From: Chara braunii
Taxonomy: Eukaryota > Streptophyta > Charophyceae > Charales > Characeae
Assembly: GCA_003427395.1 (NCBI GenBank)
Contig: BFEA01000149.1
Coordinates: 895,069-917,675 of the forward strand
Reading direction: 5' to 3'
Length of the DNA: 22,607 nt
The notes under the pieces are model-generated. The model was given only the letters and a program-made list of their open reading frames with translations. It searched no databases and had not been told where the DNA came from. Positions within the stretch are counted from its first letter, which is position 1, and each line of letters begins with the position of its first letter. Made by a program: the position numbers and the translations under genes. Below are positions 1-8,657 of this stretch, piece after piece.

Positions 1-28
<28 letters not shown>
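1..28 (+). repeat. Poly(A) tract at the window start
   Basis: 28 uninterrupted A bases followed by GAGAGCTC. It may be the tail of a retro-insertion that begins outside the window, or a simple repeat. Confidence 0.7.
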
Positions 29-31
<3 letters not shown>

Positions 32-1676
32 AGCTCAGTTTACATTCGGTTCCATAATAGCAAAAGCGTTCAGGTAGCGGAGACGGTCAGGATAAACATG
101 ACAAAAGAAGCAGCAAATCTTGCTGACAAATTAGAACATGCCCACACAGAGAAGGAGAAAACATAGGGCATTGCGGCCTTTGACGTCACCTGTGTACATC
201 CTAACAAAACAATGTGTGAAATTGAATAGGGAAGGGACGGCAGAATGGGGAAAAAAAACAAAAAAAACGGAAAGCACATGAAGATAAGCAGAAGATCACG
301 TCAGTCAACGCTCTACCTTACTCCTCTCTCTCCGGGGATACCTCACAAAGAAGTCACAGTGAGAGCGCAGATCCGGACTCGGGAGCTGGAACCCCCTTGT
401 TCCCATCCACAGGGGTCCCCTCCGTCAGTCAGGTAACCCTTCACAACACAAACGGTCCGATCTCAAAAAAAAAAAAAGACCGCCTCTCCCATAACAGTCC
501 CCGCACGAGACCCCTCCCCCGCACCACTATCACCTCAATCCGCCCCCATCCAGTCTGTTACCCACTTACCACCCCTGCCACAAACTCCGCCAGCCCTGCC
601 TTTATCGCCCCAACCCCCCTCGCAATCCAGTTTTTGCTACTGGCCATCATAACAATTAGACCGTCGTGAGACGGTTCGATTCACATATCTACTGTTGAGT
701 CTGTTGGTGATTTGAAGAGAACCGAGAGAGAGAAGCCATCCCTGATACGCGAGGACTGCAATGGATCAACCTCGTATTAGGGATGGCTTCTCTCGTATTA
801 GCCATCTTTGTTGGTAGACCGGTTGTCAATAGCGAGTAGCGAGCAGCATAAAGAAAGATGAATTAGTAAGAAAAAGAAAGATACAAATTTCGTATGTGAA
901 AAGGAATCAATGGAATTATTTTGCGAATTGTTCTAGCGGACTAAAAGCCATTACAGATTCTCTTTTTCATTTCACGGAGGTTTTGATGATGGATCTCTCA
1001 AAGCCAAAGCAATCTTTGAAGTCCAGGGTGTTGTAGAGGCCAGTCAGTGTGTGCACAGTGATCACCTGGAATTGCGAGCCGTGGATGTCCTGGAATATGA
1101 GACCACCTCCCAACCCATCCTCACGTCAATACTCCTAGCGCACCCCCTACTATCCCACTATTCTACCTCAGCCTCAGTGTGACCAGCACTCAGGACCATT
1201 GCTCTTACCAATGGAGTAGGCAACTTGGACTGAAGTGTGAACAGCACTCAGCCTCAGTGTGAACAGCAGTGATAGGCACCAGGGCTGATAGATTGCCCAG
1301 CCCTGGTGGAAGCAGGAATCGGACGAACCTTGTCAAACGGGAACGCTTCGGGCGCCAGGCCCAGACAATGAACTACAGGCCCCATATATATAGCCACCAG
1401 ACAGTTCAATCCGAATGTCAGTAGGAACTGCACCCAATGGCCGCACCCTATCCGACCTACCGGAACCTACTGCAGGCACTAGACCCCACCAGTGACTAGC
1501 TCCCCAGCCTGTTTTTTGTGTATACATTCTGTGAATCTGTGTAGACATGATCATGTGTGGAAACTTGTGTGTAACCTGTAAGAGATATATAATTCGCCAG
1601 CTATGTGTGTATGCCCGAAAGCCATGTGTACTCTGTGAATCATGTATCGAGGAGAGAATGGGCCAGCTGGACAAGG
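29..1676. other. Intergenic, no gene recognised
   Basis: It contains a 13-A tract (about 465-477), a C-rich plus strand at 480-640, the hairpin at 728-795, and irregular repeats of CAGCCTCAGTGTGA(A/C)CAGC near 1170-1270. Open frames on either strand lack recognisable domains and coding-like composition. Confidence 0.6.
728..795. repeat. Short hairpin, arms about 25 nt
   Basis: The left arm 728-754 (GAGAGAAGCCATCCCTGATA then CGCGAGG) pairs with the right arm 770-795 (CCTCGTATTAGGGATGGCTT then CTCTC), around a 15-nt loop. It has one mismatch and a 2-nt bulge. A partial third copy, CTCGTATTAGCCATC, follows at 792. It could be a tiny fold-back element. Confidence 0.75.
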
Positions 1677-1765
1677 ACCTCCCCCAAGGATCGAACCAAA
1701 CTTGAACCCGTGCCCTTGTATAACATGTAATCCAAGACTCTACCGTCTGAGCAACTACCGGAACT
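1677..1765 (-). repeat. tRNA-derived SINE head or tRNA pseudogene
   Basis: The minus strand reads TAGTTGCTCAGACGGTAGAG, an A-box and D-arm-like sequence. A degenerate anticodon arm follows (CTTG...CAAG). Then come GGGTTCAAGTTTGG and GGTTCGATCC, two B-box-like sequences. The T stem is imperfect and the anticodon loop too long, so it is not a working tRNA. Confidence 0.5.
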
Positions 1766-1775
1766 GGAATGATCG

Positions 1776-1905
1776 TGTGATATCCCAGACTGGCTGGGGA
1801 GAACATCAGAACACCTGGGACCACCACCCCAAGCAAACCCTGTGATATCCCAGACTGGCTGGGGAGAACATCAGAACACCTGGGACCACCACCCCAAGCA
1901 AACCC
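1776..1905 (+). repeat. Perfect 65-bp tandem duplication
   Basis: Two identical 65-bp copies begin TGTGATATCCCAGACTGGCT (1776 and 1841) and end AAGCAAACCC. The lack of differences implies a recent duplication. It directly follows the tRNA-like sequence. Confidence 0.95.
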
Positions 1906-2048
1906 TGTGAAACCCACAACCAACATACAACACCGTGGACTACCCTTGGGTGGTGCGCAGGCAGTGTCTGTAATAGTACCATGCATCAGCCCAAGGGGAT
2001 GTGCGTCCAGCCGTGCGTCAGTCTAATGCCCTGCCGGTGTCCATGCGC

Positions 2049-2163
2049 AAGGCTGAGGGATTTTGAACCCGCAACCTTATACCACAATGCGCATTTCTTT
2101 TTCTTTTTTTTTTTGGTAACAATGCGCATTTCCAACTGGTGCTCTAACCACTAATATACTCGG
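2049..2163 (-). repeat. tRNA-derived sequence interrupted by a small A-tailed insertion
   Basis: The minus strand has TTAGTGGTTAGAGCACCAGT (A-box-like). After removing an insertion it continues to GTTGCGGGTTCAAAATCCC (B-box with a three-pair T stem) and TCAGCC, which can pair with an upstream GAG. The acceptor stem is poor. Probably a SINE head. Confidence 0.5.
2084..2134 (-). mobile_element. Micro retro-insertion with 14-bp target duplication
   Basis: ACAATGCGCATTTC occurs at both sides of a 24-bp insert that reads on the minus strand GTTACC followed by a run of A with one G. This is the footprint of target-primed reverse transcription of an extremely truncated, A-tailed transcript, inside a tRNA-like sequence. 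Confidence 0.7.
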
Positions 2164-3017
2164 GGGGTAAAAAAGCGAAAGGCCGTAGCCTCGCTAGCTA
2201 GAAGAAAGATTAACCACTACAATGACACTTCTTTTTTTGTATTTTTTTTTTTCAAAAACCCACCACTCCCAGCACAACCCCCGTCCGATACGCCACCCCT
2301 GCCAAGAGCCCGGCAATCCCCCCCTTTGCCTAAAAAGATGTCCCTTGCAAGATCTTTGCTTTCTCCACCAAACAACCGTCTACCTGACAGCTGGTCAGGC
2401 CTGCGAACTACCACTTCTGCAGCAACAAGAGAGGACAAGGAGAGACAACACACAGGATCAGCCAATAGCAGCAGGAGTGTTGGATTGAAGAAGCTCAGAA
2501 AGGTGATATCAGGCGGCTGTGACAACGGGGCAACAAAGACACAAGCCATCAACACAGGGCCTCACCACAGCACACACGAAACAAAAACGGAACGAGCACA
2601 TCCGCCCACGAAGTGGCAAAACGCACTCGTTACTAGCTATAGCAAACTGATGAACCTGTCCATTCTCTGTGGGAAGATTCACTCGTTTTGTTTATCGTTC
2701 CCTGTGCCACACAGCAACACCCATAGAAATCCGCCTGCCGGTCACCAAAGAATGCGGGGAAAAGCACAAGGGATTAACCAGGAAGGGGGGCATAGGTAAT
2801 GCCCTTCCAGCAGAGGAGGGATGGCAGACTCTTTCCTGCCTCTTGGTGAACGGAGTCACTACTTGCTCCAGTGTAGTGGGGGGGTGGGGCTTTTCAATAC
2901 TCGGCCAAACTCCGTAAACAGGACAATGCTGGACCCAGTTTCCAGCAGGTGCTGCTCCTCCGTGGTTCTCGTACCACCACACTGAGGGTTTGTTACCTGG
3001 TCGCTGATCCTTTAAAG

Positions 3018-3031
3018 GAAAAAAAAAAAAG

Positions 3032-3065
<34 letters not shown>

Positions 3066-3076
3066 GAAAGAAACAC
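3018..3076 (+). repeat. A-rich / (AAAAG)n simple repeat
   Basis: A runs interrupted by single G, grading into AAAAG units and then AAAGAAAGAAAC. It may be the tail of a retro-insertion on the plus strand. Confidence 0.85.
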
Positions 3077-3080
3077 GAAA

Positions 3081-3260
3081 GTTATTCGGCTTGAGCTTTG
3101 AACTCTGGTCTTCCTTAAACCACCAGTACCCAAAAAAATCCGACCTCCTGAATTCATGAAGGTCCTTGACAGGGTTGGTAGAGGCCGGGTAGAGCCTCGG
3201 AAGAGGTGCGGGGGTCACTCGTTATTCGGCTTGTGAGCTTTGAATTCTGGTCTTCATTAA
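3081..3260 (+). repeat. Direct repeat, about 39 bp, spaced 140 bp
   Basis: GTTATTCGGCTTGAGCTTTG then AACTCTGGTCTTCCTTAA (3081) recurs as GTTATTCGGCTTGTGAGCTT then TGAATTCTGGTCTTCATTAA (3221). The second copy carries an extra TG. Confidence 0.85.
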
Positions 3261-4195
3261 GGGCGAATCGCAGAGCTGTAGTTTCAGAAGCAGAGCAAAC
3301 TACAAGCCAAGTGGAAACGATTCACGGGAGAACTGAGAAAATCTGCACAACCCATCACGACGGCGCGGAAACCGAGCGGCTGGAGATGAATGTTGAAGGC
3401 TTCTGGGGCCCTGTACATTGCAGAGAATACACAGGTAGATGGCATGAGATCAAGGAGTTGGAAGGCCTCAACCCCATCCATAGATATACGCTGCACAGCT
3501 TTGGGGAGGGCGACACCTAGCCAACAAGCAACAGGCCTGCCTCTCTGCATCAGAGCCCGACCTCAGCAGCCCTCCATAGAGGAGTCCATTCCAGTTCCTC
3601 GAAGAGAGCATACATTCGTTGTGTATCGTCCATACCTCCAGACTTGGCATTTTATATCCAGCAGGAGGAGAGGATGCTTACACAGGGGAACGATAGGATA
3701 CTGCTCTGAACACGCCGTCATTCCACACAGTTCCATCGTTTCGCTGAGCATTCTCAAACAAAACAAAAAAACACAAAAACATTCCACTCATTACATCATG
3801 CGCACAGAAGCCGGGCCCTCACAGGCCACCCGGATGAAACATCCTGGGAGCCGCAGTAAATTCATTTCAGGAGGTTTCGATTCGATTGATTAGATGTTGT
3901 CGCAGCGGCCCAAGCTTACACGGAGATCGGCCCTATCATCACACGCCAGAGGTGAAACTCGCCACCGTAAAGAAACGATTACAAACGAGAGAGACTCAGG
4001 AGATCGGAAATGATTCTGCGGGCGAGAATCATTGTGTGCCTGAAACTCCCACAGAAGCAAGCAAGCTTTTTACTTTTTGTCACCTTGGCTCCGCGCCTTC
4101 CCACTCAAAGTACACATATACCATTCACTTGTAGCATCTCCTCATCGGCGGTAGAGGAAGGACTGCAATCTATTACATATGTTTTACATGGTTAA

Positions 4196-4314
4196 GGGCG
4201 TACTCACACTACCAGTATCTCAAATGTATCCGACTGCATTCACACCATACCCGGATGTATCTGGCCACAGTTCCGTCCAAAAATATGCAAAAACGTATTA
4301 CTGTGAGTATGCCC
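4196..4314. mobile_element. MITE with TAA target duplication (PIF/Harbinger-like)
   Basis: A 119-bp element with termini GGGCGTACTCACA and TGTGAGTATGCCC (one mismatch). It is flanked on both sides by TAA (4193-4195 and 4315-4317). A 3-bp TWA duplication and a GGGC start are hallmarks of Tourist/PIF-Harbinger non-autonomous elements. It has no coding capacity. Confidence 0.75.
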
Positions 4315-4460
4315 TAAGAAACACAAAAAAGATAGTGGCCTATTCAATCTATTAAGTACAGCTTGTATTATGGTGGGAAAACGAAAAACAGAAGGATAGC
4401 AATCCACTACGAACAACACCAGAGCGCTACCAATAGGCCTGTAGGTGATAGGGGACCTAC

Positions 4461-4563
4461 CTTATTCCCGCGAATAGAACGTACGGTCATTATAACTGTA
4501 TTTAGACTGAAAGATACCCCAAATACAGCTATAATTACCGTACGTTGTATTCGGGGGAAGAAG
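4461..4563. mobile_element. MITE family 1, copy A (about 103 bp)
   Basis: Terminal inverted repeats of about 40 bp: the left has GAATAGAACGTACGG and ATTATAACTGTATTT; the right is AAATACAGCTATAAT and CCGTACGTTGTATTC, ending GGGGGAAGAAG. The whole element folds into one hairpin. The same sequence recurs at 10846 and 12043, and related forms occur at 7173 and 8570. Confidence 0.8.
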
Positions 4564-5183
4564 ATAGGATTCCCTAATCCTCAGAAGTCAGGAGATAAGC
4601 CCTGTAGTGGCCAGGTGTGTAAGTGAGACAGAGGCACCCGGCCCACAGATGGCCGAAAGGTATAGACCACTGGTTCAGCAATCTGCACACCATCCAGCGA
4701 TATCAGAAACAGTCATGCCCTGTTTCAAAAGCAGGGCGGCGTAACACTAACCGGGCACCACCCTCACACCGATTTGTACAGCGTCCACAACAAGCTATTC
4801 ACTTGTCCATTTGGCGACTTCACCAGGGTTTGGCTCAAGAGCAGGGCAGTGTGACACTGACCGCATCCAGAGGAGATACTACCGAGTACTGGCTGGACAA
4901 TGCCGCCGAAGAAGAGCTACGAGAGAGGAGATCATGGTTGCTGAGGATCATAATCTGTAGGAGATAACAGAGTAGCAGGGAAGAAACGAGAGTGATCTTC
5001 TCAGTCCATGCAAACACGGGGAGTGGGAGGGCGGGGGGCCGGGGGGTGCAAAAGGCTCGAGCAAACGCAGCGCAATAGCAGGAATTGGGAGAAAAAGACT
5101 ACCAGGCAGAGTTCCCAATACCAGGATCGCTTTGCCGAGAGGAATGCAGAACTGCTCGAGGAGGAAAGCGTGGAAGACGAGCG
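4564..5183. other. Intergenic, no gene recognised
   Basis: Mixed-composition sequence with a G-rich stretch (5018-5050, GGGAGGGCGGGGGGCCGGGG). A weak direct similarity involves AGCAGGGCGGCGTAACACTA (4731) and AGCAGGGCAGTGTGACACTG (4840). No coding evidence. Confidence 0.5.
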
Positions 5184-5323
5184 GTTACGGTCAGTCAATG
5201 GGAGGCCAAGACATAGTGGAAGAAGGGATGCAGGCACAATAGTGGGCACAGGGGTTCCGGTCAGTCAAAGGGGACGCCAAGATAAAGTGGAAGACAGAAT
5301 GCACACACGATAGCGGGCACAGA
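5184..5323 (+). repeat. 70-bp tandem duplication, next to the rRNA fragment
   Basis: Two diverged copies, one starting GTTACGGTCAGTCAATGGGA (5184) and the other GTTCCGGTCAGTCAAAGGGG (5254). Both end GCGGGCACAG-like. The second copy abuts the start of the SSU rRNA fragment. Confidence 0.85.
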
Positions 5324-5442
5324 GGGGGACTTCTTCCTCGGTTTTTGTCATAATCTCCCTACCACTGAAAGAGCTTTACAAGATAGATCCCCTTCTTCAC
5401 TCGCGCGATATTGACGGATCAGGCTTTCGCCCACCGTCCAAG

Positions 5443-5491
<49 letters not shown>
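5324..5491 (-). rRNA. Fragment of mitochondrial-type small-subunit rRNA (nuclear insertion)
   Basis: The minus strand reads as the universally conserved 16S stretch with GGGACTGAGACACGGCCC, ACTCCTACGGGAGGCAGCAG and TGGGGAATCTTGGAC. It continues GGGCGAAAGCCTGATCC, AATATCGCGCGAGTGAAGAA, TTGTAAAGCTCTTTCAGT and GAGGAAGAAGTCCCC. The AATCTTGGAC and AATATCGCG..GAGTGAAGAAG forms suit a mitochondrial gene better than a plastid one. A bacterial source cannot be excluded. Homology stops near 5491 on one side and at about 5324 on the other, so only about 170 nt of a roughly 1.5-kb gene is present. It is a non-functional fragment. Confidence 0.88.
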
Positions 5492-5492
<1 letters not shown>

Positions 5493-6082
5493 GAGCGGGA
5501 AAGCCTGGAGACAATGCCCAGCAGTCCCGGCGAGCGGGAAAGCTAGAGTCCCAGTATTACCAAGGCCCAGAACTGTGGAACGACAGCCGTGCTGCTGACA
5601 GGATAGCAACAACCGCAAATCCGGGCAGCATGGTCAGAGAGAACCTAAAGCCGATCTACAAGCACGGGAGACGAGATACATTTGCCACTCATACTGTCGA
5701 TGACAATAGGACAGAAAGAGCACAGCCGACAAGCCAAAGACAGCTGACAACCTTGGGAGGATCACGTTCAGCCACACAACGTATAGACGTCGGACGGAAC
5801 TGAACGTGGGGTCGGTTGAATTGATGAACGGTGTCGACAAGGCTGTGTCGCGTTGCTGAGCGAAAGGTGCAGGTGCGTCGCTAACATATCAGAGGTACAG
5901 GGTCAGGCAACGAGAACGAACGGTCAGAAGATCGGGGTGTGTGAAGGCCAATCTCGGAGAAGCAGGTGGCCGATGCGCACTTTCCCACTTTATACACATC
6001 CGGGGCAGTGAGTGAAAGACAGCCACGCGCGTTATCATTCCCGCACTGGCAAGAGACTTTTCTGCTAGGAGGAGAGACTTCA

Positions 6083-6238
6083 CTGCCTGTCCCGCCCTTC
6101 GAAAGAACTGCGGGAATGTGTCTAAGTCAGCACACCAACAGTCAAGTCTCTCCACAGTGCAGGATTGATAACCTATGTGGCTATCTTTCGCTGCATGTCC
6201 CGCCCTTCGAAACAACTGCTGGACTGCGTCCAAGTCCG
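6083..6238 (+). repeat. Direct repeat, 48 bp, period 108 bp
   Basis: CTGCCTGTCCCGCCCTTCGA then AAGAACTGCGGGAATGTG (6083) is matched by CTGCATGTCCCGCCCTTCGA then AACAACTGCTGGACTGCG (6191). The intervening 60 bp shows weaker similarity. Confidence 0.85.
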
Positions 6239-6449
6239 TAGACTACAATCTTCGAGACCTCGAAAAACAGACCATACTCAGCAAATCGAAGATCACACAG
6301 AACAAGCTGTGTATGTTCCACTTCCTGGACCACCATTCGTTCCTAGGAACACCTAAATATAATCCGATTTCGGGACACAATCTACAGTGGGAAGTTAAGC
6401 AGTTTGTTACACTAGAGACATCAATCATGTCCACGACCCGCTTCAGAGA

Positions 6450-6539
6450 AGAAAAAGTCTGATAAACCTAATCCGGGAAATATCCACTGCAGTCAGAAAA
6501 AGTCTGATAAACCTAATCCGGGACATATCCACTGCAGTC
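6450..6539 (+). repeat. 45-bp tandem duplication
   Basis: Two copies of AGAAAAAGTCTGATAAACCT then AATCCGGGAAATATCCACTGCAGTC differ at one position (GGAAAT against GGACAT). Confidence 0.95.
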
Positions 6540-7172
6540 AGCGAGCACCTCGCAATCAACGACTGAGTTATTCTGTGTTGCGGCCAAGTGTCCCCCCTTA
6601 AACCGAAAGTGCGGCCCAGGCAAATCTACGAAAATCCCAAGGGTGCCTCGGGATACGGACCTCTTTTCTTTTCCTTTTTTTTTCCACCAATCACCACTGT
6701 TCGTGGTGCAATGACGTCAGCACTTCAGTTTCAAGGACGGCCGTCTCAAGGGTTTCGTCAAGGGGCTGTGGAACGAAAAAACAATTTAAGGGAAATTAAT
6801 CACCTTCCGTGAGTTAGGGTGCCCTTGAACAAAACTCGAAGTACTTCCAAGTGGTGTCGAACGAGGCCTAAAGACGCGTGCAACTCAGTTCGGTTAATTT
6901 GGGACACATTATTATGCCCCTATAAAAATGAACAAATCGGGCGGCTTAGAGACCGCAACCCATTTAGAAGGGAAACTGGAATGCCATAACAGTTCGGCAG
7001 ATCAGAAACAATGCACAGAAAATACGCTATCCAATAGTAGAGAATCACAATCATAAACCAAGAACTTCCACGGAATTCGGTCATGTTGAGGTTCTCCCGC
7101 CCTACGGTGACATCGACCCTCTCGCTCACCACTTGGATGGAGACGATGGGGAGCTTACAGGGCGCAATAATT

Positions 7173-7284
7173 AACACTACCGTCTTCCCCCGAACATAAC
7201 GCACCCTAAAAATGAATGTACAGAGTTATATTTCCGGCCAGATACAGCCAAAATCAGCGTTGTGTTCGGGGGAAGACCGTAGTC
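7173..7284. mobile_element. MITE family 1, copy B (about 112 bp)
   Basis: The left end ACTACCGTCTTCCCCCGAAC mirrors the right end GTTCGGGGGAAGACCGTAGT, with one mismatch, then CATAACGC against GCGTTGTG. The inner sequence (ATGAATGTACAGAGTTATAT, TTCCGGCCAGATACAGCC) differs from copy A and is shared with the copy at 8570. Confidence 0.75.
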
Positions 7285-7867
7285 GGCTTACAAGAGGAAC
7301 AGGACAGGACAAGAGGCACGAAAGTAGCATTCAGGAGGTGGTGGGTGCAATGCCCACTTTGCCACCTGGGGCACACTTGATCCCGACTAACTGAGAGAGG
7401 GTTGGCGCGTTCCCCTTAATCGGTACTCATGTGTGTTCTCGGTTGGGAGAGAAGGTGTGGGAGGAGGGAGGGGAACTGGGCGTAGGAGTGTTGGCCCTAG
7501 ACACTGCTGTTCCTCACTGGGAATGGAGGAAAGTAGGCAGAAGGGGCAGCTACTGGCAAAATGCTCCGCTCTTGTGTTAGCCAGCCTCCCCTATCCGCAG
7601 CCCAACCTTACTCCCTGACCAACGATTCGCAGAGAAGGCAACATGCATCCCCTTCATTGTCAGAGGAAGCTGTGCTTGCAGGGATCCCCTGTATTGGCTT
7701 CGGAAAAATGTTAGGTACGAAGCGGAAAGATGTGTCACAACGATATGCTATCTCACTTACAAAAGACCGTAGGACCGACGCTAGCAGTTTTTAACCTACA
7801 AACCCCTTGGAGAAACGAAGCCACCTTAATCATCTGGCAAATGGTAATTCCTTGAAGACAAACATGC
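7285..7867. other. Intergenic, nothing recognised
   Basis: Ordinary-looking sequence with a G-rich stretch at 7440-7490. I see no gene, RNA or repeat that I can support. Confidence 0.45.
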
Positions 7868-7915
7868 TGTTGCCTGTTTAGAAGTGGATTCGAACCACTG
7901 ACACAATCGCAGGAT
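7868..7915 (-). repeat. tRNA T-arm-like fragment
   Basis: The minus strand contains GTGGTTCGAATCCAC, a perfect 4-bp T stem with a canonical B-box loop, followed by TTCTAAA. No matching acceptor 5' strand or D-arm is found upstream, so only the 3' half of a tRNA-like sequence is recognisable. It abuts the 55-bp tandem array. Confidence 0.4.
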
Positions 7916-7939
7916 AAATTTGAACAGATCCACCGTTTT

Positions 7940-8160
7940 GAACGTATCGGGACAACCACGAGGCATACATACGGACGTTGTGTACTGCAGCAAAGAATGT
8001 ATCGGGACAGCCACCAGGTATATACACGGACGTTGTGTACTGGGGCAACGAATGTATCAGGACAACCACCAGGTACATACACGGATGTTTCGCACTGGAA
8101 AGAACGTATCGGGACCACCACCAGGTATATATATACGGATATTGTGCACCGGAGCGAAGC
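7940..8160 (+). repeat. Four-copy tandem array, about 55 bp per unit
   Basis: Units start GAACGTATCGGGACAACCAC (7940), then near 7995, 8050 and 8103. Each runs through CCACCAGGTATATACACGGA then CGTTGTGTACTGG...GCAAC. The units are diverged. Several overlapping open frames across it arise only from the repeat. Confidence 0.9.
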
Positions 8161-8569
8161 CAACTACCAGCAAAAAAAAAGTAGGTATCTAAACGGACAC
8201 ATCTTGACCAACACCCGAGTGCGTGCAACGCGAAAGAAAAATTTTCACGGACGGAGAGAGACGTAAACCATCAAACGCGCAACTAATTAAAGAGCGGGCA
8301 GAAGCCCGAAAGACAGGAAAGGAGGGAGAACAACAGAAATGTGCAAGGGCTGAGCGTTAACGGCGATGCCGATAAGGAGTGGAGGACTAGAATGGCCATT
8401 GAATCCTTCCTCTGCCTATCGCAAGGAGCAATCAATGCCGCCGCAGGTTCCCTCGGCGTATATACTGAGGCGAACCATCTCAGTTCATAATCAATTTTAA
8501 TCATACTTGCAAGCGCACGTCGTGCCGGCAATTGGCAGAGACCGACGATTGACAGACACGGGTGGAGGA

Positions 8570-8657
8570 CACCACATTACGGTCTTCCCCCCAACACAAC
8601 GTACCCTAATAATGAATGTATACACGCTATATTTCCAGTCACGCACAGCCAAAATGA
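8570..8657. mobile_element. MITE family 1, copy C, right end missing
   Basis: It starts CATTACGGTCTTCCCCCCAA and follows copy B closely through ACGTACCCTAATAATGAATG and GCACAGCCAAAATGATG. The right inverted repeat is replaced by unrelated sequence. It is probably a deletion derivative. Confidence 0.65.

Larger units (their letters stand above)
2164..4192. other. Intergenic, no gene recognised
   Basis: It holds T-rich tracts (2228-2252), an A-rich/AAAAG stretch and the 39-bp direct repeat listed separately. Overlapping short open frames on both strands have no known motif, and none is supported as a gene. Confidence 0.55.
5492..7172. other. Intergenic, no gene recognised
   Basis: Between the rRNA fragment and MITE copy B. 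It includes the two duplications at 6083 and 6450. AGGAGCGGGAAAGCCTGGAG (5491) and GCGAGCGGGAAAGCTAGAG (5530) form a short direct repeat. No open frame has recognisable protein features. Confidence 0.5.

Noticed and set aside
1333-1986. 217-residue open frame on the minus strand
   Set aside because: It runs through the tRNA-like sequence and the perfect 65-bp duplication, which it translates twice. It has no domain and arises from repeats.
2641-2680. CTGATGA at about 2646 as a second hammerhead core
   Set aside because: No stem II and GAAA follow in the required order.
5324-5491. Functional rRNA gene
   Set aside because: Only about 170 nt is present, with both ends abruptly lost and no adjoining rRNA. 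It is a fragment.
7940-8160. CRISPR-like array
   Set aside because: Units are contiguous and diverged with no unique spacers, and the DNA is eukaryotic.
7753-8266. Several open frames on both strands giving repetitive peptides
   Set aside because: They are translations of the 55-bp tandem array in different frames. The unit length is not consistently a multiple of three and no frame is favoured.
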